A stretch of DNA of 42,708 bases from Acidobacteriota bacterium (GCA_021779935.1 JAJXZT010000060.1:1-42708), one strand, 5' to 3'. Shown: positions 27,381 to 35,845, counted from the first letter of the stretch. Notes: a model not told the origin generated them from the letters alone. Made by a program: numbers and translations.

Positions 27381-27791
27381 AAAGACGATTTACAATCCGC
27401 GAGATACCATCTCTGAGATGCTCAACGTGAAAGTTGATCAACAGTCCCAATCGACTTTTGCGAAGGCGCAGATAAGACAATAGTTGCGCCTTGTGGACCG
27501 GCTGAATGGACTCTATCGCCTTCAGTTCGATGATGACTTCGTCCTCTACGAGCATATCAAGCCGGTAGCCGATATCGAGAACGACGTCGTCATATGTGAC
27601 CGCAAGCGGAACTTGTGTCGTGACATGAAAGCCAGTCTTGCGCAGTTCGTATGCAAGGCAAGCCTCATATGCACTTTCTAACAATCCCGGCCCGAGCGCC
27701 GTGTGGACCTTCATCGCACCCGAATGATTCCGGCGGAAATGCGGTTCAATTCAACCGGACCTTTGCGAACCTCTGCGACCTCTGCGTTCAT
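27379..27791 (-). pseudogene. GxxExxY protein gene, frameshifted near its start
   Basis: The main frame (27379-27714) encodes 111 residues with the family signature G10-LL-E13-SA-Y16 and a PD-(D/E)XK-like nuclease core: D53 in YRLDMLVED and E63-L-K65. The natural N-terminus is in another frame: an ATG at 27791, inside the flanking repeat, begins MNAEVAEVRKGPVELNRISA and reaches IIRVR, then a stop at 27711-27713. One added base near 27715 would join this to MKVHTALGPG and restore a protein of about 137 residues. So the gene has lost one base, or the assembly has an error, or translation restarts at 27714. Both ends touch inverted copies of the same repeat. Biochemical role unknown. Confidence 0.8.
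27760..27791 (-). repeat. Right inverted repeat of the GxxExxY cassette
   Basis: On the minus strand this reads TGAACGCAGAGGTCGCAGAG, one G and then TTCGCAAAGG. It pairs with 27347-27380 and contains the ATG that once started the GxxExxY gene (27789-27791). Confidence 0.85.
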
Positions 27792-27797
27792 TCTTGT

Positions 27798-28895
27798 CTA
27801 CCTCGGTACGGATTCGCTCGCTTCCCCCGACGCCTTGCTCTGGTTTCCGCGGAGGTCGACGGCGCTGACCGAGTAATAGTATGTCTTGCCCGGCTGAACA
27901 TTGTCGTCCCGGAACGACGGGGCCTTGAGCAGCGCGGAGTTGATCTTCTGCGGCGCTTGTCCCTGCTCGTGACGGAAGAGGTTATAGCCGGCAAGATCGC
28001 TTTCCATGTTGGGAGCCCAGGTGAGATCGATAAACGGCTTCTGTCCCACGCCACTGAAGACCGCCTGAAGTCCGGTCGGCGCGCCCGGAGCAAACGTATC
28101 GTGCACAAAGATCCGCACGGTGGGAGAGTCGTTGCCTTCAATCTCGAAGGGAGCCATCCCCTTGAGGGAAACTTCCGTGACCGGGACGACTTTGTATTCG
28201 TAGGTCTGCTCCCACTCGAAGCTGGGGTCGTGCACGCGGATCTCGCCGCCGTTCAGCGGCACATCCACAACATCCGAGTAATCCTGCTGTCCGGCGACTC
28301 TGCGGTAGAGGCGGTAACGGAACGAGAGTTCGGGCGGCATGCCGGCGAGGCTGGCGCGAGCGGCCGCAGTCCAGGCCAGTTCGACACCGGAGGAGACAAC
28401 TTCGGCGCGCAGGTCGGTGGGAGGCGCCAACGTAGGCGCAAGCGAAACGCGCACCTGGTTGGAAAGTCCCGCGCTACGCCCGCGTGAGTTCAGCACTTCA
28501 ATGGCATAGGTGACGAACTGCAGCGGATTGCCGGCGTTCTTCGGCAAAACGCCTTCAAAGAGGACGTGCGGATTTTTGGAACCCGGCTCGGCGGAGCGCA
28601 GGTCCGACTGCGTGAGTTCCTTCACCACGTCGACGCAGTGGGTGATGGGGTATTGTCCGATGGCGCGGCAGATGACGGTCTTTCCCGGACGGCGAATGTT
28701 TTCGCGGTCGGTCGTCTGGCTGGGCGGAGTCCAGGTGAGGACGATGAGATCGCCCTTGCGCGCGGCGGCCAGGTCATCCACCGGTACCGGCAGTTTGAGC
28801 GAGGGAGGCATCGGCGCGCCCGGCGTTCCACAACCAGCGGCGCCAATAATCAACAAACCGGAAATGAGCGCGGAAAACAGAAAAGAGAATCGCAT
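27798..28895 (-). CDS. Lipoprotein with fibronectin type III domains
   Basis: The 365-residue product has a signal peptide ending in IGAAGC (C22, a slightly atypical lipobox), so it is probably a lipoprotein. Three fibronectin-III-like domains follow: about 33-130 (DLIVLTWTPPS), 145-255 (PPTDLRAEVVSSGVELAWTA, SFRYRLYRR, YEYKVVPV) and 265-355 (PTGLQAVFSG, FIDLTWAPN, GKTYYYSVSAVDLRGN). Such proteins bind other surface molecules or act as spacers. No enzyme domain is present. The adjacent GxxExxY cassette begins seven bases after its stop, so the cassette did not disrupt it. Confidence 0.85.
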   Translation of the reverse strand: MRFSFLFSALISGLLIIGAAGCGTPGAPMPPSLKLPVPVDDLAAARKGDLIVLTWTPPSQTTDRENIRRPGKTVICRAIGQYPITHCVDVVKELTQSDLRSAEPGSKNPHVLFEGVLPKNAGNPLQFVTYAIEVLNSRGRSAGLSNQVRVSLAPTLAPPTDLRAEVVSSGVELAWTAAARASLAGMPPELSFRYRLYRRVAGQQDYSDVVDVPLNGGEIRVHDPSFEWEQTYEYKVVPVTEVSLKGMAPFEIEGNDSPTVRIFVHDTFAPGAPTGLQAVFSGVGQKPFIDLTWAPNMESDLAGYNLFRHEQGQAPQKINSALLKAPSFRDDNVQPGKTYYYSVSAVDLRGNQSKASGEASESVPR

Positions 28896-28965
28896 ACGAA
28901 GCTCTTCAGGCTACCAGAATGGCCGCGCCTGCGATAGCGGCCATGCGACACAAATGCTGCCTGGC

Positions 28966-29439
28966 TCACTCCGGCCGGGGAACGGGAATGAGCCGGGTGC
29001 GATAGGCGGAGTAGTCCGGCACGATGCGCTCGTACTCGGTATCCATGAGTGGCGACGAAATAATGAAGTCCGCCGAGGACCGATTGCAGGCGACAGGGAT
29101 GTTCCAGACGGCCGCCACGCGCAACAGGGCCTTAATGTCAGGATCGTGCGACTGCGGCTCCAGTGGATCCCAGAAGAAGATGAGGAAGTCGATTTCGCGC
29201 TCGGAGATTTTGGCGCCGATCTGCTGGTCGCCGCCGAGCGGGCCGCTTTCAAGCTTGTGGATCCGCACGCCTAATTCGCGCTCCAGCACGGTACCCGTTG
29301 TGCCGGTGGCGTAGAGCGTGTGCACGGCCAGCAACTCGCGATTGAAGTGCGCCCACTCCAGCAACTCGTGCTTCTTGTTGTCGTGCGCGACCAGGGCAAT
29401 GTTTTTCCTGGCATGAAGAGGAAGCAACTTGTAGCTCAT
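28966..29439 (-). CDS. mgsA: Methylglyoxal synthase
   Basis: The 157-residue product matches MgsA along its full length. It has the phosphate and catalytic residues at the usual numbers: D20 in LVAHDNKK, the loop ATGTTG (44-49), [10 protein letters not shown] with D71, [11 protein letters not shown] with D91, H98 and D101 nearby, and NRSSADFII. The enzyme converts dihydroxyacetone phosphate to methylglyoxal plus phosphate, a bypass of lower glycolysis used when phosphate is short or sugar phosphates accumulate. No glyoxalase gene is adjacent. Confidence 0.95.
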   Translation of the reverse strand: MSYKLLPLHARKNIALVAHDNKKHELLEWAHFNRELLAVHTLYATGTTGTVLERELGVRIHKLESGPLGGDQQIGAKISEREIDFLIFFWDPLEPQSHDPDIKALLRVAAVWNIPVACNRSSADFIISSPLMDTEYERIVPDYSAYRTRLIPVPRPE

Positions 29440-29514
29440 GCAACTCCCCGTGAACGCGGTTTGCGCGTAGCCACATGGTAGCGCGACGGACGCGAGCGCG
29501 TCACGAAGGAGGCG

Positions 29515-29904
29515 TTACTCGGAGGAGATGGTGTTTTCCGGCCCGATGGTGAGTACGCGGGGAACGCCCTGCGGCGGAGTCCCCTGGTAAGTGGCGGTCG
29601 CGGTGAAGCTGTTGCCGGAGACCTCAACGGCGTAGACGTACGGGCCGCGGCTGTCGTTGGGCAGACCCGTGTCGCCGTTGGCGCGCATGTCGGCGAGGCT
29701 GACGTAATGACCGTCAGTGGCGAGGTGCTGCTGCTCGTCGCGCGCGAACTGCAAGAGATCGCTGCGCACGCCCATCAGGTCGATCGTCATCTGCGGAGCC
29801 GCTCCCGTTCCCTTGGGCGAGACCGACTTTACCTGCTGCATGTAGATGTACATTCCGGCGGCGGCGACAATCAGGACAGCGATGAAACCGAAAACTCGCG
29901 ACAT
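29515..29904 (-). CDS. Small anchored protein, pilin-like
   Basis: The 129-residue product has one N-terminal membrane helix (VFGFIAVLIVAAAGMYIYM) and a periplasmic part with a helix (MGVRSDLLQFARDEQQHLATDGHYVSLADMRANG) followed by strands (GPYVYAVEVSGNSFTATATY). This layout resembles the minor type IV pilins or pseudopilins of Acidobacteriota, but the classical G/E prepilin cleavage site is missing, so it may simply be an anchored protein. It has a separate upstream region and lies 75 bases before mgsA. Confidence 0.65.
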   Translation of the reverse strand: MSRVFGFIAVLIVAAAGMYIYMQQVKSVSPKGTGAAPQMTIDLMGVRSDLLQFARDEQQHLATDGHYVSLADMRANGDTGLPNDSRGPYVYAVEVSGNSFTATATYQGTPPQGVPRVLTIGPENTISSE

Positions 29905-30004
29905 AATACTTCTCCGTCAGGTGGATGTTATCGCATGGGCGGCCCCGCACGGATGTACCGAAAGGACAGCGCCCGGACGTGCGCCCGGGCGCCACGCGAC
30001 GCTT

Positions 30005-30457
30005 CTACGAGGAACTCTTGCCGGAGAGCATCCGGTCGAGCGATGCCGCGCCGCTTCCGCCCAGCAGGATGACCAGGCCGAGTGCGATTGCCAGCAGGTG
30101 ATACTCGTAACCCTCTCCCTTCTGGGTCCCCATCCAGTTCATAAAGAAGCCGAACTTATGGTGCACGGTCCAGATGGCGCCGATCATATCGACGACGATA
30201 CCGAAGGCGGCAATACGCGAGAGCAGGCCGACGATCAGTCCGAGTCCGCCGAAGAACTCGATAGCAATCACCAGCCAGGCGATAGGTGCCGGAATGCCCA
30301 TGTAAGCAGTGAAGGCATGGACGGTTGCGGAAGGTCCGGCGCCGCCGAACCAGCCAAGCATTTTCTGCGCACCGTGGGCAAAGAACACAATGCCGAGCAC
30401 GACGCGAGCGATGAAATAGGCCCAGTTGTTATCGGTTCCAGTGAGTCGCTGCCACAT
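30005..30457 (-). CDS. DoxX family membrane protein
   Basis: From the ATG at 30457 (GGAGG upstream) the product has 150 residues and four membrane helices: YFIARVVLGIVFFAHGAQKM, AWLVIAIEFFGGLGLIVGLL, IAAFGIVVDMIGAIW and YHLLAIALGLVILLGG. The HGAQKMLGWFGG motif after the first helix is typical of the DoxX/YphA group. These proteins are linked to thiol or redox stress in some bacteria, but no activity is established. The open frame upstream to 30697 is not family-like. Confidence 0.88.
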   Translation of the reverse strand: MWQRLTGTDNNWAYFIARVVLGIVFFAHGAQKMLGWFGGAGPSATVHAFTAYMGIPAPIAWLVIAIEFFGGLGLIVGLLSRIAAFGIVVDMIGAIWTVHHKFGFFMNWMGTQKGEGYEYHLLAIALGLVILLGGSGAASLDRMLSGKSSS

Positions 30458-30612
30458 ACATCCTCCACATTTTGTGATCGGATTTACAAATTGTTGGGAC
30501 GAAACGATAGCACGCGGGCGCAAATGAGGAAACCCATTCATGTCTGCCATGTGGCACTTCAGTGGGAAATCGTTTCGGCAAAGATGTGCCGGGGTGCGAA
30601 AATGCAACGAAT

Positions 30613-31350
30613 ATGTCGATAGCGGATGTTCGTACCTACCGATTGAACCAGGAAACGCTGCCGGCAGCGGAACGGCGGGCACGTACCCAATACGCACCTA
30701 CGATGCTGATGATTCTGGCCGGAGCGCTGGTGGTGGCGCTGCTGCTGAACGCCGGACACGGGGCAACCATTGGCTCGCTGGTGGCCGCGGCCATGGTGAT
30801 CGGGTTGTACCTCGCCTACATGGTGATCGCCATGCCACGCCGTTTGCGCGCACGTATGGCAAACGTATGGAAGACCTACGAGATCGAGATCGGTCCGAAC
30901 TTCATTTTGCGACGCCAGGATGGACTGCCGGATCTGTGCATACGGTTCGACGACCTGAAGCGAATCGAACATATGCCGGGACGCTACCTCCGCGTCTTCG
31001 GCAACGGAGTCGATCGCATCATCTGGATACCGGTGAGTATCGAGAACTTCGAAGAGATCTTCATGGAGCTCTCGACCGTGACCAAGGTGATCGAGCGGCG
31101 CGTGGAGTTCTGGAAGCTGCAGGCGTTCTACATGGGTGCAGGACTGGCGGCGTTTGCGGTGATGCTGTGGGCGCACTGGCCGTGGGTGGTAATCCCGCTG
31201 GCTGCAGTACTCTCGGCGCTGATCGTGTGGATCTTTATCTGGACGCGGCGCAGCCCCAACGTGCCCCACTCAACCAAGATGGCCGCATGGGCATACATCG
31301 CTCTGCTGCTGGTGTGCTGGCTGAAAGTGTTCGCGGTGTTGCAGGGATAA
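30613..31350 (+). CDS. Membrane protein with a PH-like central domain
   Basis: From the ATG at 30613 the product has 245 residues. Two helices near 30-75 (MLMILAGALVVALLL, TIGSLVAAAMVIGLYLAYMVIA) and two or three near 172-242 frame a soluble segment (YEIEIGPNFILRRQDG, CIRFDDLKRIEHMPGRYLRVFG, IIWIPVSIENFEEI) whose strand order resembles bacterial PH-like (YcxB/bPH) domains. The function is unknown. It diverges from doxX, with about 155 bases between the two starts, and converges on the rhodanese gene. Confidence 0.75.
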   Translation: MSIADVRTYRLNQETLPAAERRARTQYAPTMLMILAGALVVALLLNAGHGATIGSLVAAAMVIGLYLAYMVIAMPRRLRARMANVWKTYEIEIGPNFILRRQDGLPDLCIRFDDLKRIEHMPGRYLRVFGNGVDRIIWIPVSIENFEEIFMELSTVTKVIERRVEFWKLQAFYMGAGLAAFAVMLWAHWPWVVIPLAAVLSALIVWIFIWTRRSPNVPHSTKMAAWAYIALLLVCWLKVFAVLQG

Positions 31351-31388
31351 GGTAACGCTGCTCCCTCACATCCGCTCTTCGATATCCT

Positions 31389-32063
31389 TCAATCCTTCAG
31401 CGGTTTTTGCGTCGCAGCGTCGCAACAAGAAGTTGAACGGGATCGCCCCATGCGATTCCACGGCATTTTCGCCAGCACCAACGCCAATCCGCAAATGCCG
31501 GTAATGCCCGCAAACAAAAGTCCGCAACCGACGAACAGCGGAAGAATGGCAAAACGCGGGTTCACCGTGAGCGCCAATACCGCGCCAACAGCGGCAATCA
31601 GTCCGACGGCAATATGAACTTGGCGCATCAGTGGTAGGACTTTGCTTTCGCCGCGATTCACGGGCAGACCGGCTTCCATCCACGCCTGCGTTCCACCTTC
31701 CACCAACACACAATCGCTGAAACCCGCGCGCAGAAATTTTTCGATCGCCTTGTGCGCGCGCCGGGTGGTTTCGCAAATGACGTAAATCGGTTTGTCCGCG
31801 GCACTCCGCTGGCTCAAATAGGCGGAGGCGTCGAGGTCGTCGAGAGGGAGGAGTTTTGCGCCCGGCACGTGAGCTGCGGCGTGTTCACCGGGAGTGCGAA
31901 CGTCCAGCAGTTCAATGTCGCGGTCTTCGATGAGCAACCGGCGAAGTTCACGGGGAGTAATGGCCGTTTTGGGTTGGGCAGGGGCACGTTCAAATTGTTC
32001 GCTGACCGGCGCGCCGGATTGCCGGCCTCCGTTGCTTGCATCGATCAAGGGAGATGCACTCAT
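31389..32063 (-). CDS. Rhodanese domain protein with membrane tail
   Basis: From the ATG at 32063 the product has 224 residues. A rhodanese domain fills about 35-140, with ELLDVRTPGEHAAAHVPGA and the active loop C97-ETTRR. The C-terminal 70 residues contain two membrane helices (VHIAVGLIAAVGAVLALTV, LPLFVGCGLLFAGITGICGLALVLA), the same order as YgaP, an inner-membrane sulfurtransferase. It probably moves sulfane sulfur at the membrane. The gene diverges from a LysR regulator, so the regulator is likely to control it. An upstream extension of the frame to 32540 runs through the regulator gene and is spurious. Confidence 0.9.
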   Translation of the reverse strand: MSASPLIDASNGGRQSGAPVSEQFERAPAQPKTAITPRELRRLLIEDRDIELLDVRTPGEHAAAHVPGAKLLPLDDLDASAYLSQRSAADKPIYVICETTRRAHKAIEKFLRAGFSDCVLVEGGTQAWMEAGLPVNRGESKVLPLMRQVHIAVGLIAAVGAVLALTVNPRFAILPLFVGCGLLFAGITGICGLALVLAKMPWNRMGRSRSTSCCDAATQKPLKD

Positions 32064-32141
32064 GATGATATCCAATGTAGTTGCTGTTAGATATATTACA
32101 AAGACATTGTCTATATAGAATACATAACATAATCTTATGTC
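32064..32141. promoter_or_regulatory. AT-rich divergent promoter with dyad
   Basis: The 78 bases between the rhodanese and LysR genes are much more AT-rich than their surroundings. They contain the dyad ACATAA (32122-32127) / TTATGT (32135-32140), overlapping the region just before the LysR start, and a TTGTCT/TATAGA-like stretch. LysR regulators commonly bind such divergent regions. Confidence 0.5.
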
Positions 32142-33083
32142 ATGAATCGAAATCATCTGGCTTTGTTTCATGCCGTTGCCCGCGCCGGCGGCATCAGTCG
32201 CGGGGCGGAATTGGCAAGGGTGAGCCAGCCGGCGGTGTCCAAGCAAATCAGGGAGCTGGAAGAGGCGCTGGGCATCCGTCTGCTGGAGCGGTTGCCCCGG
32301 GGCAGCCGCCTTACCGACGGTGGCAAGCTGCTGGCGGAATACGCGCAACGGCTGGCCGCGCTGGAACAGGAAGCGTCGCGGGCGGTTGAAGAATTCCGCG
32401 GACTCAAACGGGGACGCCTGGCCGTCGGTGCCAGCACAACGATTGGCGCCTACCTGCTGCCGTTGGCATTTGGTGAGTTCCATCGGCGGCATCCCGACAT
32501 TGAGCTTCAACTGGAAATTGCCAACACCCAGACCATTCAACGTTATCTACTGGCAGGCACGGTGGAACTGGGGTTGACGGAAGGGCTGATGGAAGCCGAA
32601 CATCTGTCTTCCACAATTTTTCACGAGGACGAACTGGTCGCGATTGCCCCCAAGGGGCATCCGCTGCTGAAACAAAAGCGCGTCACGGCGCGAGACATCT
32701 GCCGTGAACCTTTTGTGATGCGCGAAGAAGGTTCGGGCACGCGCGCCGTGGTGGAGCAGACATTACGCCAGCGGGGCTTGGCCGTGAAACCAGTTTTGTC
32801 CCTGGCCAGCACGGAAGCAGTCAAGCATGCGGTCATTGCGGGAGTGGGCATTGCCATCGTCTCCCGCCTGGCCATCGGATGCGAACTTCAGTCCGGCTCA
32901 CTGAACATCATTCCGGTCGCAGACTTTATCATCCGCCGTCCTCTGCATTTGCAGACGCTTCGCGGACGCACTCCAGGACCGGCCGCTGCCCGGTTTCTGG
33001 CGATCCTCTCCGGCACCGCAGATGGCGGCGAAGCTTCCGCCAAGACGAGAAACAAGGGAAGCGGAAAGGGCCGCCGGAGATAG
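32142..33083 (+). CDS. LysR family transcriptional regulator
   Basis: The 313-residue product has the LysR winged helix-turn-helix in the first 60 residues (NHLALFHAVARAGGISRGAE, SQPAVSKQIRELEEALG, RLLERLPRGSRLTDGG) and the two-lobe effector domain from about 88 onward (RLAVGASTTIGAYLLPLAF ... VELGLTEG ... FVMREEGSGTRAVVEQTL ... VKHAVIAGVGIAIVSRLAI). The closest style is the CysB/CbbR/YeiE subgroup that reacts to small anions, but this cannot be assigned firmly. Its divergent position suggests it controls the rhodanese gene and itself. Confidence 0.93.
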   Translation: MNRNHLALFHAVARAGGISRGAELARVSQPAVSKQIRELEEALGIRLLERLPRGSRLTDGGKLLAEYAQRLAALEQEASRAVEEFRGLKRGRLAVGASTTIGAYLLPLAFGEFHRRHPDIELQLEIANTQTIQRYLLAGTVELGLTEGLMEAEHLSSTIFHEDELVAIAPKGHPLLKQKRVTARDICREPFVMREEGSGTRAVVEQTLRQRGLAVKPVLSLASTEAVKHAVIAGVGIAIVSRLAIGCELQSGSLNIIPVADFIIRRPLHLQTLRGRTPGPAAARFLAILSGTADGGEASAKTRNKGSGKGRRR

Positions 33084-33095
33084 CTTTTAGGCCCT

Positions 33096-33120
33096 GTAGG
33101 CCCAGCCGCCCTCGGCTGGG
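33096..33120 (+). repeat. REP-like palindrome 5' of the intact RAYT
   Basis: GTAGGCCCAGCCGCC followed by CTCGGCTGGG folds on itself (CCCAGCCG with CGGCTGGG). With one mismatch it is the inverse of 33676-33700. Confidence 0.85.
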
Positions 33121-33143
33121 CGGTCGAGCGAAGCTCGACTAAA

Positions 33144-33650
33144 ATGACACGCGTGATCCCGAAGCACTTCTACCGTCGCAACCTTCCGCACATTCAACGT
33201 GACTCATATCCGCATTTCATCACTTTTTGCACATATCATCGTTGGATTCTTCCGCCTGCTGCCCGCGAGCTCGTGTTGCATTCCACGCGACACGATCACG
33301 AGATACGTGCTTTCATCCATGCGGTAGTGGTCATGCCGGACCATGTTCACATGGCCCTAACGCCATTGACCAACGAGTACACACGGCAGACTTGGGCGCT
33401 CGCCGACATCATGGGTCCGATGAAAGGCGCATCCTCGCACGCGGTCAATAAGCTGCTCGGCAGGAAAGGAACAGTGTGGCAGGAAGAGTCATTTGATCGC
33501 GTCCTTCGCAGCAATGAGGATGTGAACGAGAAGCTCTCTTATATTCTTCACAATCCAGTACGAGCCGGGCTGGTAAAAAGGGCGCGGGAGTACCCTTGGC
33601 TGTGGACGGCAAGTCCTACGCTGTTTGACTACGTGCCGCCGCAACCTTAG
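33144..33650 (+). CDS. REP-associated tyrosine transposase (RAYT)
   Basis: The 168-residue product is a Y1 HUH single-strand nuclease of the TnpA-REP type. The metal-binding HUH motif is MPDHVHMAL (H67, H69) and the catalytic tyrosine is Y133 in LSYILHNPVRAGLV. WQEESFDRVLRSNED is also typical. RAYTs cut and join REP palindromes as DNA hairpins and are normally immobile, vertically inherited genes. Here the coding region lies between two inverted REP-like palindromes (33096-33120 and 33676-33700), as expected for a natural REP-RAYT unit. The gene appears intact. Confidence 0.93.
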   Translation: MTRVIPKHFYRRNLPHIQRDSYPHFITFCTYHRWILPPAARELVLHSTRHDHEIRAFIHAVVVMPDHVHMALTPLTNEYTRQTWALADIMGPMKGASSHAVNKLLGRKGTVWQEESFDRVLRSNEDVNEKLSYILHNPVRAGLVKRAREYPWLWTASPTLFDYVPPQP

Positions 33651-33675
33651 AAATAGGTGCGCTCGCGCGCACCCG

Positions 33676-33700
33676 CCCAGCCGGGGGCGGCTGGGCCTAC
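33676..33700 (-). repeat. REP-like palindrome 3' of the intact RAYT
   Basis: CCCAGCCGGGGGCGG followed by CTGGGCCTAC is an imperfect hairpin and the inverse of 33096-33120 with one mismatch. It also lies just after the thrS stop codon on the other strand and might act as its transcript end. Confidence 0.85.
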
Positions 33701-33708
33701 ATGGGTGG

Positions 33709-35682
33709 TTAGTCCAGCTTCACGCCCTTTTCATCGATCAAGCGCTTCACGCGGGCGACGAAGTCGGAGGTGTTCATGGTGCCTTCGGCTTTTTCCTGGC
33801 CACGGACGCGGACATTCACCTGGTTGGCCTCGGCTTCCTTGTCGCCGACGATCAGGATGAACGGGACTTTCTGCAAGGCGTGCTCGCGGATCTTCGCATT
33901 CATCTTCTCGTTGCGCCCATCGACTGCCACACGCGCTCCGATCGCCTTCAACGCGTCGGCAACCTTGTTGGCGTATTCAATGTGGCGCTCCGAGATTGGA
34001 ACGATCGCCACCTGCGTCGGCGAGAGCCACAAAGGGAAGGCGCCGGCGTAGTGCTCGATCAGCACACCAAAGAAGCGTTCGACCGAGCCATAGAGGGCGC
34101 GATGCACCATCAGCGGCTGATGGCGCTGTCCGTCTTCGCCCACGTACTCCAGTCCAAAGCGCTCCGGCAGGGTAAAGTCGAACTGCACGGTCGAGAGCTG
34201 CCAGAGGCGTCCAATGGCGTCCACCAGCTTGACGTCGATCTTCGGGCCGTAGAACGCGGCTTCGCCGGGGATGAACTTGTACGGGATGTTGCGCCGCTCG
34301 AGCGCGCTCTTTAGCGACTTCTGCGCCAGCTCCCACTGTTCTTCCGTGCCGATGTACGACTTGCGGTCGTTGGGGTCCCAGCCGGAAAGCTCGACCTGGT
34401 ACTGCTCGAAGCCGAAGGTGTTCAGCACGGCCAGCGCGAAGTCGATGCAGCCGATAACTTCGTCCTCGATCTGTTCGGGAGTGCAGAAGATGTGCGCGTC
34501 GTCCTGGGTAAAGCCGCGCACGCGCAGCAACCCATGCATCACGCCCGAACGCTCGTAGCGATAGACGGTTCCGAGTTCGCCCAGCCGCACCGGCAAGTCG
34601 CGATACGAACGCAACTGGTCCTTGTAGATAAGGATGTGGAACGGACAGTTCATCGGCTTCATGCGGTAGTCCGCATCGTCCAGTTCCATCGGGGTGAACA
34701 TGTTCTGCGAGTAGTAGCCTTCGTGGCCGCTGGTCTTCCAGAGATCCACGCGCGCGACGTGCGGCGTATAGACGAGCGAGTAGCCGCGCTTCAGATATTC
34801 CTCGCGCAGCCAGTCTTCCATCACCTTGCGAATGATGCCGCCCTTGGGATGCCAGAAGATCAGTCCCGGGCCGGCCAGGTCCTGTATGGAGAACAGGTCA
34901 AGCTGCTTGCCGAGCACGCGATGGTCGCGCCGCTTGGCCTCCTCCTGCTGCTTCAGCCACTCGTCCATCGCCTTCTTCGAGTAGAACGAGGTGCCATAGA
35001 TGCGCTGGAGCTGCGGGTTGCCTTCCTTGCCGAGCCAGTAAGCGCCGGCAATGTTCAGCAGCTTGAAGGCCTTGATGCGTCCGGTCGACGGGATGTGCGG
35101 CCCGCGGCAGAAGTCGACGAACTTGCCGGTGCGATAGAGCGAAATCTTTTCATCCGCAGCGGTGAACTGCTCGATGAAGTGGCACTTCATGAAGTCGCCT
35201 TCGGTCTTGAACTGGTTGAGCCCCTGGTCGCGGGGCAGCCACTCACGCGCATAAGGCTCGTCGCGCTGCACAATCTCCTGCATCTTGGCTTCAATCTTCA
35301 GCAGGTCCTCGGGCGTGAACGCGGTCTCGCGAAGGAAGTCGTAGAAGAAGCCGGTCTCGGTCGAGGGACCGTGGCCCAGCTTGGTCTCCGGAAAGAGTTC
35401 CAGCACGGCGGCCGCCAGCAGGTGCGCCGATGAGTGCCGGAAGACCTCGAGCGATTCCGGGTCTTTTTCGGTCAGGATGCGCAGCTTGGCGTCCTGCTCG
35501 ATCGGCTTGGTGAGATCGACCAGGTCGCCGTCTCCATTGGAGGAGTCAAGCGGCGCGATCTTGGCCACCAACGCGGCGTCGGCCAGACGCGGCGAAATGG
35601 ACCGTGCAATGTCGAGGGCGGTGGTGCCCTGTGGAACTTCCTTCACAGAGCCATCGGGGAGCTGAATTTTGATATCTGGCAT
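33709..35682 (-). CDS. thrS: Threonyl-tRNA synthetase
   Basis: From the ATG at 35682 the product has 657 residues, full length. It has the TGS domain (1-61, MPDIKIQLPDGSVKEVP), the editing domain (SSAHLLAAAVLELFP near 75-90, CHFIEQFTAADEKISLY), the class II core with motif 2 (YRYERSGVMHGLLRVRGFT), the zinc cysteine in MKPMNCPFHI, motif 3 (YGSVERFFGVLIEHY) and the anticodon-binding C-domain. The frame is open further upstream to 36213, but that part translates REP sequence. No infC-rpmI-rplT cluster follows, unlike in many bacteria. I see no convincing T-box in the 120 bases before the start. Confidence 0.97.
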   Translation of the reverse strand: MPDIKIQLPDGSVKEVPQGTTALDIARSISPRLADAALVAKIAPLDSSNGDGDLVDLTKPIEQDAKLRILTEKDPESLEVFRHSSAHLLAAAVLELFPETKLGHGPSTETGFFYDFLRETAFTPEDLLKIEAKMQEIVQRDEPYAREWLPRDQGLNQFKTEGDFMKCHFIEQFTAADEKISLYRTGKFVDFCRGPHIPSTGRIKAFKLLNIAGAYWLGKEGNPQLQRIYGTSFYSKKAMDEWLKQQEEAKRRDHRVLGKQLDLFSIQDLAGPGLIFWHPKGGIIRKVMEDWLREEYLKRGYSLVYTPHVARVDLWKTSGHEGYYSQNMFTPMELDDADYRMKPMNCPFHILIYKDQLRSYRDLPVRLGELGTVYRYERSGVMHGLLRVRGFTQDDAHIFCTPEQIEDEVIGCIDFALAVLNTFGFEQYQVELSGWDPNDRKSYIGTEEQWELAQKSLKSALERRNIPYKFIPGEAAFYGPKIDVKLVDAIGRLWQLSTVQFDFTLPERFGLEYVGEDGQRHQPLMVHRALYGSVERFFGVLIEHYAGAFPLWLSPTQVAIVPISERHIEYANKVADALKAIGARVAVDGRNEKMNAKIREHALQKVPFILIVGDKEAEANQVNVRVRGQEKAEGTMNTSDFVARVKRLIDEKGVKLD

Positions 35683-35800
35683 GAGAGGTCTCCGCTCGCA
35701 CCTACAAGTGTGCAATGCAGATGGATTGAATCTTTGAGTGTAAAGACTATGGAGAGAAGGGTCAAACGGGGTGTCGATTAGAGGGTATCCCGAGTGATTG

Positions 35801-35845
35801 TGCCCTACCCTTGTCGCCCGCTGTTGGCGACAGGGTGGGGTAGTT
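35801..35845 (+). repeat. 45-bp REP-like palindrome, copy 1
   Basis: The unit contains TTGTCGCCCGCTGTTGGCGA with flanking TGCCCTACCC and CAGGGTGGGGTAGTT. The core TGTCGCC/GGCGACA is a hairpin. It is the exact inverse complement of copy 2 at 36166-36210. Confidence 0.9.

Noticed and set aside
35683-35800. T-box leader before thrS
   Set aside because: No T-box sequence (TGGNACCGCG) or specifier stem was seen in the available 120 bases.
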